In this document: positions 1 to 6,980 of the stretch, piece after piece
How positions within the stretch are numbered: the first letter of the stretch is position 1
Layout: each line of letters starts with the position of its first letter
NCBI RefSeq assembly: GCF_928381405.1
Contig: NZ_CAKMSB010000005.1
Location: 106,702-170,701, forward strand
Reading direction: 5' to 3'
Length of the DNA: 64,000 nucleotides
From: Rothia nasisuis
GTDB lineage: Bacteria > Actinomycetota > Actinomycetes > Actinomycetales > Micrococcaceae
Made by a program: the position numbers and the translations under genes
Notes under the pieces: model-generated
The model's database searches: none
Seen by the model: the letters and a program-made list of their open reading frames with translations, nothing else
Told to the model about the DNA's origin: nothing

Positions 1-16
1 TGATCAAAGTGCATAT

Positions 17-154
17 ATGTCTGATACATCTGCTCAAGAAACCTCCATAAGTGATGCGGCAATCCGCGTGATTGTCACACAAGGTTTTGATGTAGTGAGT
101 GTGCGAAAAGTAGCCCAAGAAGCAGGCCTTGCCCACGGCGCCGTCCAGTACTGA
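17..154 (+). pseudogene. TetR-family regulator, N-terminal fragment cut by IS
   Basis: The ATG at 17 opens 45 codons that read as the start of a TetR-type helix-turn-helix: an AAIRVIVTQGFDVVSVRKVAQEAG-like pattern, ending GLAHGAVQY. In the family this is followed by a Phe-containing turn (HVSRGTLYYHF-like). Here the frame hits TGA formed by the first bases of the IS5-type element, so the whole ligand-binding domain is missing. The sequence on the far side of the element (from 1055) does not obviously resume the TetR frame, so a deletion may have accompanied or followed insertion. The fragment is almost certainly non-functional. Confidence 0.75.
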
Positions 155-171
155 GGCTTATTCATAAGGGG
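153..171. repeat. IS left terminal inverted repeat
   Basis: GAGGCTTATTCATAAGGG at the left edge of the IS, matching the right end at 1037-1054 base for base over 18 bp. The transposase stop codon (162-164 on the minus strand) lies inside this repeat. Its first 12 bases recur exactly at 30212-30223. Confidence 0.9.
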
Positions 172-935
172 TGCCCCGCAGCCAAAAAACCAACCCCGCA
201 CCAGAAGAAAACACCCGCCCATACCAGCCCAGCGGGCGCCTGAACCCGGTATGAAGAATCCGCCAGGTCTTGACCTGAGCTTTTCACCCGCTCCACCACC
301 GACCGCAAACGATTGAGCACCCTGTTATTCTTCTTCTGCTCCCGACTAAGCCGTTGCCCCGGCCTGCGTTTGGTAGGGGTAGCTAGGTTCAAGCCAACAT
401 AACCCTTATCAGCCAGAGTCGAAACATCTAGCAGTTGATCTAACCCGTGAGCTTTGAAGGCATGGGCATCATGTCTGGCACCCGGTAGCGGGTCGGTGAT
501 GGCCAGGAGTTTGCCGTCGAGGGTGCAGATGACTTGGTGGTTGAATCCTGCGCGTTTGTGCTTGCCCGAGAAGTTTATCTTACCTTGTGAACGCCAGTTC
601 CAGATGGGAACTAAAGTGCCATCCACCACGAGGGAACCAGGTACTTTCAGGCTCTCTTTGAGAGGTCGGGTCAGAGGGGTAAGGACTTTCTCTAAGGCTC
701 TTTCGATGGTGCTGATGGTCCTTGAAATGGTTGGTTGTGAGACCTCAAAGAGGTGGGCGAGGGCTTCTTGGGTGAGGTTGTGTCGGTAGCTGATGGGGGT
801 GATTTTTAGGGCTTGGGTCAGGGTGAGTCTGCGGGGTTTCTCGGCTGGTTTGATCCAGGTGAGGTGGGTGTTGAGGGCTGTGATGAGTATGGCGAATTGC
901 GTGGCGGTGAGGCCGGTTGTACGCTGGTGGTGCAA
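162..935 (-). CDS. IS5-family transposase (HTH_Tnp_4 + DDE_Tnp_4)
   Basis: A 257-residue DDE transposase that would cut and join the ends of the surrounding element. Residues 50-85 form a helix-turn-helix (TQEALAHLFEVSQPTISRTI). The catalytic domain follows, with candidate acidic residues D105 (LVVDGTLVPI), D176 (LADKGY) and E215 (RSVVERVK), plus the family motif GARHDAHAF at 152-160. The start is TTG at 935. A more upstream start in another frame (to 1056) gives unrelated low-complexity sequence and was discarded. No internal stop or frameshift is visible, so the element could still be active. Confidence 0.85.
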   Translation of the reverse strand: MHHQRTTGLTATQFAILITALNTHLTWIKPAEKPRRLTLTQALKITPISYRHNLTQEALAHLFEVSQPTISRTISTIERALEKVLTPLTRPLKESLKVPGSLVVDGTLVPIWNWRSQGKINFSGKHKRAGFNHQVICTLDGKLLAITDPLPGARHDAHAFKAHGLDQLLDVSTLADKGYVGLNLATPTKRRPGQRLSREQKKNNRVLNRLRSVVERVKSSGQDLADSSYRVQAPAGLVWAGVFFWCGVGFLAAGHPL

Positions 936-1036
936 CGGTCTTTCCTGGTGTGGCTTGAGAATATTTTTGGCGATTTATCCTCATGTTTACTGTCTGGTGG
1001 GGCCGTTGTTTCTTGGTGGGGGTTGGGGTGTGGACT

Positions 1037-1054
1037 CCCTTATGAATAAGCCTC
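1037..1054. repeat. IS right terminal inverted repeat
   Basis: CCCTTATGAATAAGCCTC, the exact reverse complement of the left end of the element. Confidence 0.9.
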
Positions 1055-1199
1055 ACCGCTCTTCCAGTTCTTTATTTTATTGAGGACTTCTTTAATACTA
1101 CAGTGCCTTGAGCTTGGCCATGTCTATGTGTTAGCCGACTAGACTTCGCACCTGAATATATCTATGGAAAACTATAGCATTTCCACCGAAATTTTTATA

Positions 1200-1487
1200 T
1201 CATTTATTTTTCATATCTATACACACCGCCACACTCCACAAAATAAGGATTATTGGGATTAGTAAACTCATGTATTGTGGACCGCTAGATGCTGTAACCC
1301 CAGACTCCAAAACCCATTCACAGGTCTGTCCAGGGGGAAATAACGACCATCCTGATTTACCGAATATAGAGTCAGAACTAGTGGGACACCCTATTGAAAT
1401 ACTGTAATTTATATAACTTATAACTATAGAGGTTATCCATGCAACCCAACCAGTTATACATAACCATAGGGATATATTTTTTTTCAT
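1200..1487 (-). CDS. small membrane protein, unknown
   Basis: About 95 residues with two hydrophobic segments, one near the N-terminus (WLCITGWVAWITSIVISY) and one near the C-terminus (LLIPIILILWSVAVCI). Between them is an extracytoplasmic loop with two cysteines. I prefer ATG at 1487 over TTG at 1499 because an AAGGA element lies upstream of it. It sits 33 bp downstream of the secreted DUF6973-like gene on the same strand, so the two are probably co-transcribed. The DNA is AT-rich compared with the core genome, consistent with acquisition. No family recognised; a partner or immunity role is only a guess from context. Confidence 0.55.
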   Translation of the reverse strand: MKKNISLWLCITGWVAWITSIVISYINYSISIGCPTSSDSIFGKSGWSLFPPGQTCEWVLESGVTASSGPQYMSLLIPIILILWSVAVCIDMKNK

Positions 1488-1520
1488 AATTTTACCCAAT
1501 CCTTACATAGCTCCCTCACA

Positions 1521-2183
1521 TTAGGGGCTAAGCTGGAGACGGCCATCATTAACGGCATCTACACATCCGTTTTTTGCAGCTTCTTCATTGGGTGAACTCT
1601 CACCAATCCCTCGACCAACTTCGTTATTTTTATAATCCATCTTATTCTCAGCTTCTGGACCATTAGAGATTTCCTCATGGTTATCTGCAACAATCTTTGC
1701 CTGGTCCTTATTAATGTGTATGGTCATCAATGCATTCCAATAACAATGCCTGAACGCATCACCAGGGCCATTATGCAAGCTATCCGGATAAAGTTCTTCA
1801 GCGGTCGCGTAGGCAGTATTTGCGTCATTTCTTGCAGTATAGCAATCAATCGGCCCTACCTGGAAGACACATCTAACACCCTCTGTAAACTTAGCTACAT
1901 TTGGAGATCCTGATGCAGAACGAAACTTTCCAAGTGAAGATATCTCGCCACCCTCTACCGAGTATTTTTGAGATAGCTCCAAAGACTTGTAATATGCAGC
2001 TAGTTGCTCTTCTGTAGCTTGATTTAATATCTCTTCACTGGGACCTGTCGGATCCATAATATGTATTTTTTCTTCAGGAAATAAGTTCTCAGATGCATAT
2101 GCAGTCGCATTAATACTAGAAAAAATTCCAAAAGTAAAAACACCAGCGACAACACCAGTTGAAATTTTCTTTACGAGGGCCAT
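1521..2183 (-). CDS. secreted DUF6973-like protein
   Basis: A 220-residue protein with a classical signal peptide (basic start MALVKK, hydrophobic core, cleavage near NATAYASE at about residue 30). The C-terminal half carries the DUF6973 signature: HNGPGDAFRHCYWNALM, then an HEE motif and MDYKNNEVGRGIG (about residues 137-195). The conserved Asp, His and Asn residues look like an active or metal site, but the family has no settled function; related domains occur at the C-termini of secreted and polymorphic-toxin-like proteins. AAAGGA precedes the ATG. Base composition is AT-rich against the chromosomal core. It probably forms an operon with the membrane protein downstream. Confidence 0.6.
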   Translation of the reverse strand: MALVKKISTGVVAGVFTFGIFSSINATAYASENLFPEEKIHIMDPTGPSEEILNQATEEQLAAYYKSLELSQKYSVEGGEISSLGKFRSASGSPNVAKFTEGVRCVFQVGPIDCYTARNDANTAYATAEELYPDSLHNGPGDAFRHCYWNALMTIHINKDQAKIVADNHEEISNGPEAENKMDYKNNEVGRGIGESSPNEEAAKNGCVDAVNDGRLQLSP

Positions 2184-2500
2184 TGTTATTCCTTTCGTCC
2201 CAGAGCATCTTCACCCTGGTGATTGGCGACACTTAAACCCAATCACACACGCTTTAAATAAGTCAACTTGCTATATTGCGATTTGATAACAAACCCACTA
2301 AACCCCCTAGTCAGCACACTCTCAAAAAATCTACGTAACACCCCTACCGGCAGGGTGCTAGGCGGCAACGTCACCCAACCGGCATCCAAACTACCCCGCC
2401 GAGCCCTGACGGAGCACCACCCCACCCAACCACCAATCCCCCACCCCAAATGCCCAGCGCAGCACCCCGAAAACTTCGGGATTCACCAGGCAAAAAGCCA

Positions 2501-2515
2501 TTTACGTAACGTAAA
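2501..2515. repeat. 15-bp palindrome TTTACGT-A-ACGTAAA
   Basis: Perfect inverted repeat with 7-bp arms around a single A. Could be an operator or a Rep-binding site left from the plasmid; function not shown by the sequence. Confidence 0.5.
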
Positions 2516-2679
2516 TGTATAGCTTGCTCCGCCGGGACTTTGTGGTGATTTCTTATTGAGAACAATTCCGAATGCAACTTCCTGAGTCATTGGATGCATG
2601 AGGTGTGACGAAAAATCAGAGCACAAAACCGACCGACGGACTGACCTTTTTTCGCTCAGCTAAGACCACAACGAAACAC

Positions 2680-2751
2680 GATTTTCCGTAACAGCCCGTT
2701 ACGGTAGTGCATTTCAATGCCACAGGTGTGTAGATTTTCCGTAGATTTTCC
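2680..2751 (+). repeat. iteron-like GATTTTCC repeats and inverted repeat
   Basis: GATTTTCCGTA occurs at 2680-2690 and 2733-2743, immediately followed by a third partial copy GATTTTCC at 2744-2751. Overlapping the first copy is an inverted repeat CCGTAAC-agccc-GTTACGG (2686-2704). Short direct repeats beside a Rep gene remnant are what a plasmid origin would leave behind. Confidence 0.45.
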
Positions 2752-2762
2752 CCACGCACTTT

Positions 2763-2966
2763 CTAAGGCAACAGCAAGCTGGGGAGACCTCCCTGCTTCT
2801 CTGCCTGTTTCTGCTTTTGGTTCCTGGGGTGCCTGCTGCTCTTAGCTGAGGACGAAGGTTTGGGCGGGGCTGGGGTCCTTGGAGTGGGTTTCTTGGGTAG
2901 CTCGGGAGGTGCTACCGGAGGCAGGGGGGGGTCTGTGAAGGGTCGGAAACCGTAATACCCTGATTA
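2763..2966 (-). pseudogene. proline/lysine-rich stop-free frame, possible gene remnant
   Basis: A stop-free frame of about 65 codons without a usable start codon, directly downstream of the rep remnant on the same strand. The peptide is rich in Pro, Lys and Gln (PPLPPVAPPELPKKPTPRTP). It may be the C-terminal tail of another lost plasmid gene, or a chance frame in GC-rich DNA. No family assigned. Confidence 0.2.
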
Positions 2967-2990
2967 AGCTTCGTAAATGATACCTGCGGG

Positions 2991-3340
2991 CTAGTTCCAG
3001 CCGCGCTTCACGGTAGCGATACCCAGACCCGTCTTTTCGGCAACTTCTCGTTGCTTATAGCCGGCTTCTTTGAGCGCCTGAATCTGTGCCCTACGACCGA
3101 TAGCCTGAGCACCCCGCACAGCCCTAGAAGCCTGGGTCGCTTTCATAAGGTTCTGTTTTTGCTTCTCGGTCTTTCGGCTCCCGCCCTTACCTCCGATTTC
3201 AGCCATGAACTCACGCACAGCTTCAGGGGCAGGCTCACGCCCCTGCGCACCTGTTTTCGGGGTGTACTTCTCACGCATGAACTTCTCAACACTCCTGACG
3301 ATTCCAGCAACCTCAGACAAGGGTAAGGGCGGTACCCACT
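2991..3340 (-). pseudogene. plasmid replication initiator (Rep), C-terminal remnant
   Basis: The frame from about 3337 down to the stop at 2991 reads as the C-terminal part of an actinobacterial theta-plasmid initiator of the pAL5000/ColE2 type: a PriCT-1-like segment (PPLPLSEVAGIVRSVEKF), a basic linker (GGSRKTEKQKQ), and a terminal helix-turn-helix (LKEAGYKQREVAEKTGLGIATVKR). The catalytic N-terminal primase-like domain is missing; upstream the DNA switches, in another frame, into a GNAT gene. An ATG at 3386 lies within GNAT-derived DNA and would give an artificial start. This is a scar of plasmid integration or recombination. Confidence 0.65.
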
Positions 3341-3615
3341 CCCCTGCCCTGATAGTCGGGGTGGACGGCCAGCGGCGCAAGGGCATAGGCGGGCCAGGAG
3401 CCTACCCAGCAACGACTGATGAGAACGTAGCCGACGAGGGCACCGGTGGTGGCGTCACGGGCGGTGAGGGAGATTCCCGGCTCCCAGGCATTGGGGTTGC
3501 CGCGTAGGGCTTCCACCAGATCAGCTTCATAGCTGGTATCAAAGGCTGCCAGGAGCAAATCGCGGATCTCTGCGGTATCGGCCGGGGTTTCGGGGCTGAG
3601 GGTGTGGGTTCTCAT
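3313..3615 (-). pseudogene. GNAT acetyltransferase, C-terminally truncated
   Basis: Starts MRTHTLSPETPADTAEIRDL at 3615 with AAAGGC just upstream. The first 100 residues match a YhbS-type GNAT: AFDTSYEADLVEALR, then VGYVLISR, then the acetyl-CoA loop LAVHPDYQGRGVGTAL. The frame then ends LTLV-stop, exactly where the plasmid Rep sequence begins, so the last third of the fold (strands after the CoA loop) is gone. The gene is probably inactive. Confidence 0.7.
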
Positions 3616-3719
3616 GCCTTTAAGTCTAGAGGCTAGGCCCAAGCTGGGGCGGGGCGCCCCTCGCCTACCTCCCTGACTTGCAGCGGGAAGGCGGACGCGT
3701 CCGCCTGGCCTGCGGCTGG

Positions 3720-3725
3720 TAGAGT
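3720..3725 (+). promoter_or_regulatory. -10 box of a likely leaderless promoter
   Basis: TAGAGT ends 6 nt before the ATG at 3732, so transcription would start at or next to the start codon. No Shine-Dalgarno sequence is present. Confidence 0.4.
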
Positions 3726-3731
3726 GAAAAT

Positions 3732-4112
3732 ATGCATTCACTCTGGTTTAATATCGGCGTAGCCGACCTTGATCGTTCTGCTCGTTTCTTTACCGCTCTT
3801 GGTTTTGAGCAGGACTCGCATATGCCCGAGGCTATGCGCCGGGTGGCTCTGCCCGATGATAGCTACATTATGCTCTTTCCGCATGAGGCTATGGAGCAGT
3901 TTTTACCGGTTTCTTACGAGAACTCTCGAACCGAGGTGCTGATTAGTATCGGTGTTAAGAGCCGGGATGAGGTTGCTGAGATTATGGCTAAGGTTGAGGC
4001 AGCCGGTGGTGCAGTCACCGCTCCCCCGATGGAGTTTAATGGTTTCTACGGCGCTGGCTTTACCGACCCCGACGGCCACCACTTCAACCTGCTGGTCGTG
4101 CCCAAGGGCTAG
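3732..4112 (+). CDS. VOC-family (glyoxalase-like) protein
   Basis: A 126-residue protein with two beta-alpha-beta-beta-beta modules: the first opens WFNIGVADLDRSARFFTALGF, the second IGVKSRDEVAEIMAKVEAAGG and ends with FTDPDGHHFNLL. This matches the VOC superfamily (glyoxalase/bleomycin-resistance/dioxygenase fold). The family covers lyases, dioxygenases and drug-binding proteins, and no substrate can be inferred. It stands alone, apparently leaderless, and converges on dusB with a strong hairpin between them. Confidence 0.7.
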   Translation: MHSLWFNIGVADLDRSARFFTALGFEQDSHMPEAMRRVALPDDSYIMLFPHEAMEQFLPVSYENSRTEVLISIGVKSRDEVAEIMAKVEAAGGAVTAPPMEFNGFYGAGFTDPDGHHFNLLVVPKG

Positions 4113-4155
4113 TGGGGGCAGGGCATCCGCTTTCTTTATCGGCCCGCTGCTGACA

Positions 4156-4200
4156 AGAATCGCGCAGCGTCCACACACGGCGTGGGCACTGCGCGATTCT
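4156..4200. terminator. hairpin between convergent VOC gene and dusB
   Basis: AGAATCGCGCAG pairs perfectly with CTGCGCGATTCT (12-bp stem). It lies between two converging genes and could serve both. Confidence 0.65.
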
Positions 4201-4292
4201 GGTAAGCACTCAATGTAACCTGTGGAAAGACAAAACTCCCACCGACCCACCGCCGCCCGATATGGATTAGGCGGGCCCGGCCGTCCGCATCT

Positions 4293-5489
4293 TTAGCCGC
4301 CGCTAATATCCAGTTCGGCCTCCACCAGTCCCAGACGCTCTGCGTCCCCCAGGACGCGGGAGTTCAGCCAGCCGTCGGGTAGGTGGGGCTTCTTGGGGTT
4401 GCCAGCTCGGCCACGGGGGCCCTCAACAGCGGCACCGGGGTAGCCGATGGAGTGATCCAGTTCGGCCAGGTACTCGCGGAAGGCCTCCAGGGTGGGCACG
4501 GTAGACATCTTGGCGCGCAGTTTGCCGCCCACCGGGTAGCCGTGGAAGTACCAGGCCACGTGCTTGCGGATTTCACGCAGACCGCGGTGCTCATCACCAA
4601 AGGTCTCAACTAACAGTTCCGCGTGGCGATAAATCATATCCGCTACCTCAGAAACAGAAGGGCGGTGGCGCTCTTCGGAGCCCTCAAAGGCGTTTTGCAG
4701 GTCGCCAAAGAGCCAGGGCCGGCCCTGGCAACCGCGGCCGACCACGATGCCGTCCACCCCTGTCTGCTCAACCATGGCGACGGCGTCCTCGGCCGAGAAA
4801 ATATCGCCGTTGCCCAGAATTGGCACATCGGGGATAGCTTCGCGCAGGCGGGCAATGGAGTCCCAGTCAGCCTTACCCGAATAGTGCTGGGCGGCGGTGC
4901 GGCCGTGCAGGGCCATAGCTGCAACCCCGGCGTCGCGGGCGATTTTGGCTGATTCCAGGTAGGTCAGGTGGTCCTCGTCTATGCCCTTACGCATTTTGAT
5001 GGTCAGGGGCACGTCCCCGCGGGAAGCCTCGCGCACGGCGGTCTGGACGATGGCGGTAAAGAGGTCGGTCTTCCAGGGCAGGGCTGAGCCGCCGCCCAGC
5101 TTGGTCACCTTGGGGACGGGGCAGCCGAAGTTCAGGTCGATATGGTCGGCGCGGTCTTCTTCGACCACCAGGCGGATTGCCTTACCCACGTTGACGGCGT
5201 CCACCCCGTAAATCTGGATGGAGCGGATTTTTTCGTCGCCGTCATGGTCAATAATGCGCAGGGACTCGGGGTTGCGTTCCACCAGGGACCGTGCGGTGAC
5301 CATCTCGGTGACGTAGAGCCCGCCACCGTAGTCGCGGCAGAGCCGACGGAAGGCCTTGTTAGTCACGCCAGCCATGGGCGCCAGAACCACCGGGGTGTCG
5401 ATGGTGTGCTTGCCCAGGGTAAGGGGCGGGAGCTTGAGTTGCTTGGCGCGGACCGGGGCCTGGCCGGTTCCTGGGGTCTCTTGTGTCAT
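4293..5489 (-). CDS. dusB: tRNA-dihydrouridine synthase
   Basis: 398 residues. Flavoenzyme that reduces uridines in the tRNA D-loop to dihydrouridine with NADPH. Seen: the N-terminal TIM-barrel motif LAPMAGVTNKAFRRLC (residues 36-51), the catalytic cysteine C123 in HIDLNFGCPVPKV, the tRNA/FMN-binding segments IKMRKGID and ALHGRTAAQHYSG, and NGDIFSAEDA near the FMN phosphate site. The C-terminal helical domain carries REIRKHVAWY. Length is typical of actinobacterial DusB. GGAAGG precedes the ATG. It is monocistronic here. Confidence 0.92.
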   Translation of the reverse strand: MTQETPGTGQAPVRAKQLKLPPLTLGKHTIDTPVVLAPMAGVTNKAFRRLCRDYGGGLYVTEMVTARSLVERNPESLRIIDHDGDEKIRSIQIYGVDAVNVGKAIRLVVEEDRADHIDLNFGCPVPKVTKLGGGSALPWKTDLFTAIVQTAVREASRGDVPLTIKMRKGIDEDHLTYLESAKIARDAGVAAMALHGRTAAQHYSGKADWDSIARLREAIPDVPILGNGDIFSAEDAVAMVEQTGVDGIVVGRGCQGRPWLFGDLQNAFEGSEERHRPSVSEVADMIYRHAELLVETFGDEHRGLREIRKHVAWYFHGYPVGGKLRAKMSTVPTLEAFREYLAELDHSIGYPGAAVEGPRGRAGNPKKPHLPDGWLNSRVLGDAERLGLVEAELDISGG

Positions 5490-5729
5490 AACCTTCCAAT
5501 TTTGTCATAAGGACGCGGTGGGCGCAGTTACCGCTACCACGGCGGGCCGGGGCGGCTCAGCGTCGAATGTGCCACTTATTCCCGAGCGTGCCACTCTTAC
5601 TGCCCCACTCGGGAGTAAAAGCCACATTCAAAAAAGGAAAAGTCAAAGAATCTTGACAGGCCCACATAAAACCCACCATACTCGTGATAAGTCAACCTAT
5701 ATTGACATCGCCCACATGGAGGAGGTTCT
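5490..5729. other. intergenic region with promoter(s)
   Basis: Divergent spacer between dusB and the HTH protein gene. The part nearest the HTH gene is AT-rich (about 5680-5715) and must hold its promoter, but I see no clearly spaced -35/-10 pair. No small gene recognised. Confidence 0.4.
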
Positions 5730-6269
5730 ATGGATTCGACCGACCCCCGAATCACCGCCGTCCGCACCGCTAATGAGCAGGTTAGCCAGGCAACCCGTGC
5801 GCTTGAGGACGCCGTGCAGGCGGCTCGCGCAGGCGGCGCCACCTGGCAGCTCATCGGCTCGGCTATCGGAGTGACTAAGCAGGCTGCTGCCCAGCGCTTT
5901 TCAGAGACCGTCTACAACGCCCGGTCTCTCTCGCAGATTCAGGTGGAACTGGAACAAGTCACCGAGGCCCTCTTCGCCGCACTTGCCCACGAAGACATTG
6001 AGCATGTACACAGCCACATGACCTATACCACCACCCGGTTACTGTCTAAACGCAAGATTCTGAAAACCTGGCAGCAGGTGCTTGAGGCAAATGGCCCCTT
6101 TGTCGAAGTCAAGAAAACGGTAGTGGAACAGGCAGGCTCCGGCTTTACCCTCACCTACCGGCTGCGCCACGAACATGGAGAGCCGGTCGGCCAACTCTCA
6201 TTCAACTCAGCCCGCAAAGTAACAGGATTGGTGATCTTCAATGACGATTCGACGCCCCTCCCCTGGTAA
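5730..6269 (+). CDS. HTH protein with DUF3887-like C-terminal domain
   Basis: 179 residues. Residues 37-57 (ATWQLIGSAIGVTKQAAAQRF) are a helix-turn-helix typical of small actinobacterial DNA-binding proteins. From about residue 72 comes a domain resembling DUF3887 (FAALAHEDIEHVHSHM... FVEVKKTVVEQ... TYRLRHEHG), a fold often used to bind small ligands or peptides. A strong GGAGGAGG lies 6 nt before the ATG. The following membrane-protein gene overlaps its 3' end by 29 bp, so the two are translationally coupled. A role as a regulator of its neighbour is inference. Confidence 0.55.
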   Translation: MDSTDPRITAVRTANEQVSQATRALEDAVQAARAGGATWQLIGSAIGVTKQAAAQRFSETVYNARSLSQIQVELEQVTEALFAALAHEDIEHVHSHMTYTTTRLLSKRKILKTWQQVLEANGPFVEVKKTVVEQAGSGFTLTYRLRHEHGEPVGQLSFNSARKVTGLVIFNDDSTPLPW

Positions 6270-6624
6270 CAGTATCTACGCACCCCTCATCATGGTGGGG
6301 CTGTGGGGTCTCCACGGTTGTATCACCTGGTACCTCAGCCGAGAACTAGCTATCACCTTGTGGGCGATTGGCCTCGTGGCTGTTGGTACGGTGCTCACTC
6401 AGTGGTTCCTACGCCCCAGGGGAAGCCGCACGATGGTATGGCGACCGGGACTCTTTGCCTGGGCGCTTACTATTACCTGGGTTCTCTGGGCAATTCTCAA
6501 TATCTTTTGGGATATGCAAGCTCAGAACGCTGCAATCTGGCCGTTGATCGGGTACATCGGTTCAAGCAGTAGCGCCCGGGAGGCTTCAGCTCAGAGACGT
6601 AGGGCCCGCGACATCGGCGTATAG
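6241..6624 (+). CDS. small integral membrane protein
   Basis: 127 residues with three hydrophobic segments (about residues 13-33, 36-56 and 68-95) and a basic Ser/Arg-rich tail. It starts inside the 3' end of the HTH/DUF3887-like gene. No family recognised; the coupling suggests the pair work together, for example as membrane sensor and cytoplasmic regulator. Confidence 0.5.
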   Translation: MTIRRPSPGNSIYAPLIMVGLWGLHGCITWYLSRELAITLWAIGLVAVGTVLTQWFLRPRGSRTMVWRPGLFAWALTITWVLWAILNIFWDMQAQNAAIWPLIGYIGSSSSAREASAQRRRARDIGV

Positions 6625-6632
6625 CCTCCCTT

Positions 6633-6974
6633 TTATGCCCGCCCCTCCCCCAGCTCAGCTAACCGCTGGGCAGAGAGACGAGCCAGGGCGTCCGCGTCCA
6701 TACGGGCAGCGCCCAGAGCGACCCGCCCCGTGCTGGTAAGCGGGGTGCCCTCGTCCTGCCAATGGGAGTACGCCTGCTCTAGGTGCCCCGGTATCTCACC
6801 GCGGGCATTGCAGACCCGCCACCAGGGAACATTCGATCCCCAGGTCGCCAGCACGCGCCCCACCAGCCGGGGCGATTCCCCGGTGACCGCGCCGACGTCC
6901 CCGTAGGTAGCAACCTGCCCGGCAGGCAGGCACTCGACCACACGCAAGATTCTCTCTACACGTGTATCGTCCAT
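6633..6974 (-). CDS. alkyltransferase-like DNA-repair protein (MGMT family)
   Basis: 113 residues with the DNA-binding core of O6-alkylguanine-DNA alkyltransferases: RVVECLPAGQVATYGDVGAVTG and LVGRVLATWGSNVPWWRV. The active-site PCHR motif is replaced by PWWRV, so Cys is Trp. That defines the ATL group, which binds alkylated guanine and hands it to nucleotide excision repair rather than removing the alkyl group. The start is 6 nt after the stop of the upstream GNAT gene, so they form a two-gene operon. Confidence 0.8.
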   Translation of the reverse strand: MDDTRVERILRVVECLPAGQVATYGDVGAVTGESPRLVGRVLATWGSNVPWWRVCNARGEIPGHLEQAYSHWQDEGTPLTSTGRVALGAARMDADALARLSAQRLAELGEGRA

Positions 6975-6980
6975 GGCTGC

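Larger units (their letters stand above)
153..1054 (-). mobile_element. IS5-family insertion sequence, complete
   Basis: About 902 bp bounded by inverted repeats: the left end starts GAGGCTTATTCATAAGGG (153-170) and the right end is its exact complement, ending at 1054. It carries one transposase gene on the minus strand that fills nearly the whole element. Size, one-gene organisation and a DDE domain with a DKGY motif fit the IS427/IS1031-like part of the IS5 family. No target duplication is evident at the outer edges (left flank AGTACT, right flank ACCGCT). It interrupts a TetR gene. Confidence 0.85.
2184..2762. other. gene-free plasmid-like region
   Basis: No convincing gene. Short open frames here are low-complexity (Pro/Trp/Gly-rich) with no family resemblance. 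The stretch contains a 15-bp palindrome (2501-2515) and several repeats (2680-2751), described separately. Together with the adjacent replication-initiator remnant it looks like a decayed plasmid maintenance region. Confidence 0.5.

Noticed and set aside
745..1056. 103-codon frame overlapping the 5' part of the transposase gene
   Set aside because: Out of frame with the transposase and low-complexity (His/Pro/Thr-rich); no sign of the frameshift-fused two-ORF form of IS5 elements.
2268..2522. 84-codon frame in the plasmid-like region
   Set aside because: Low-complexity Pro/His-rich peptide without start signals or homology.
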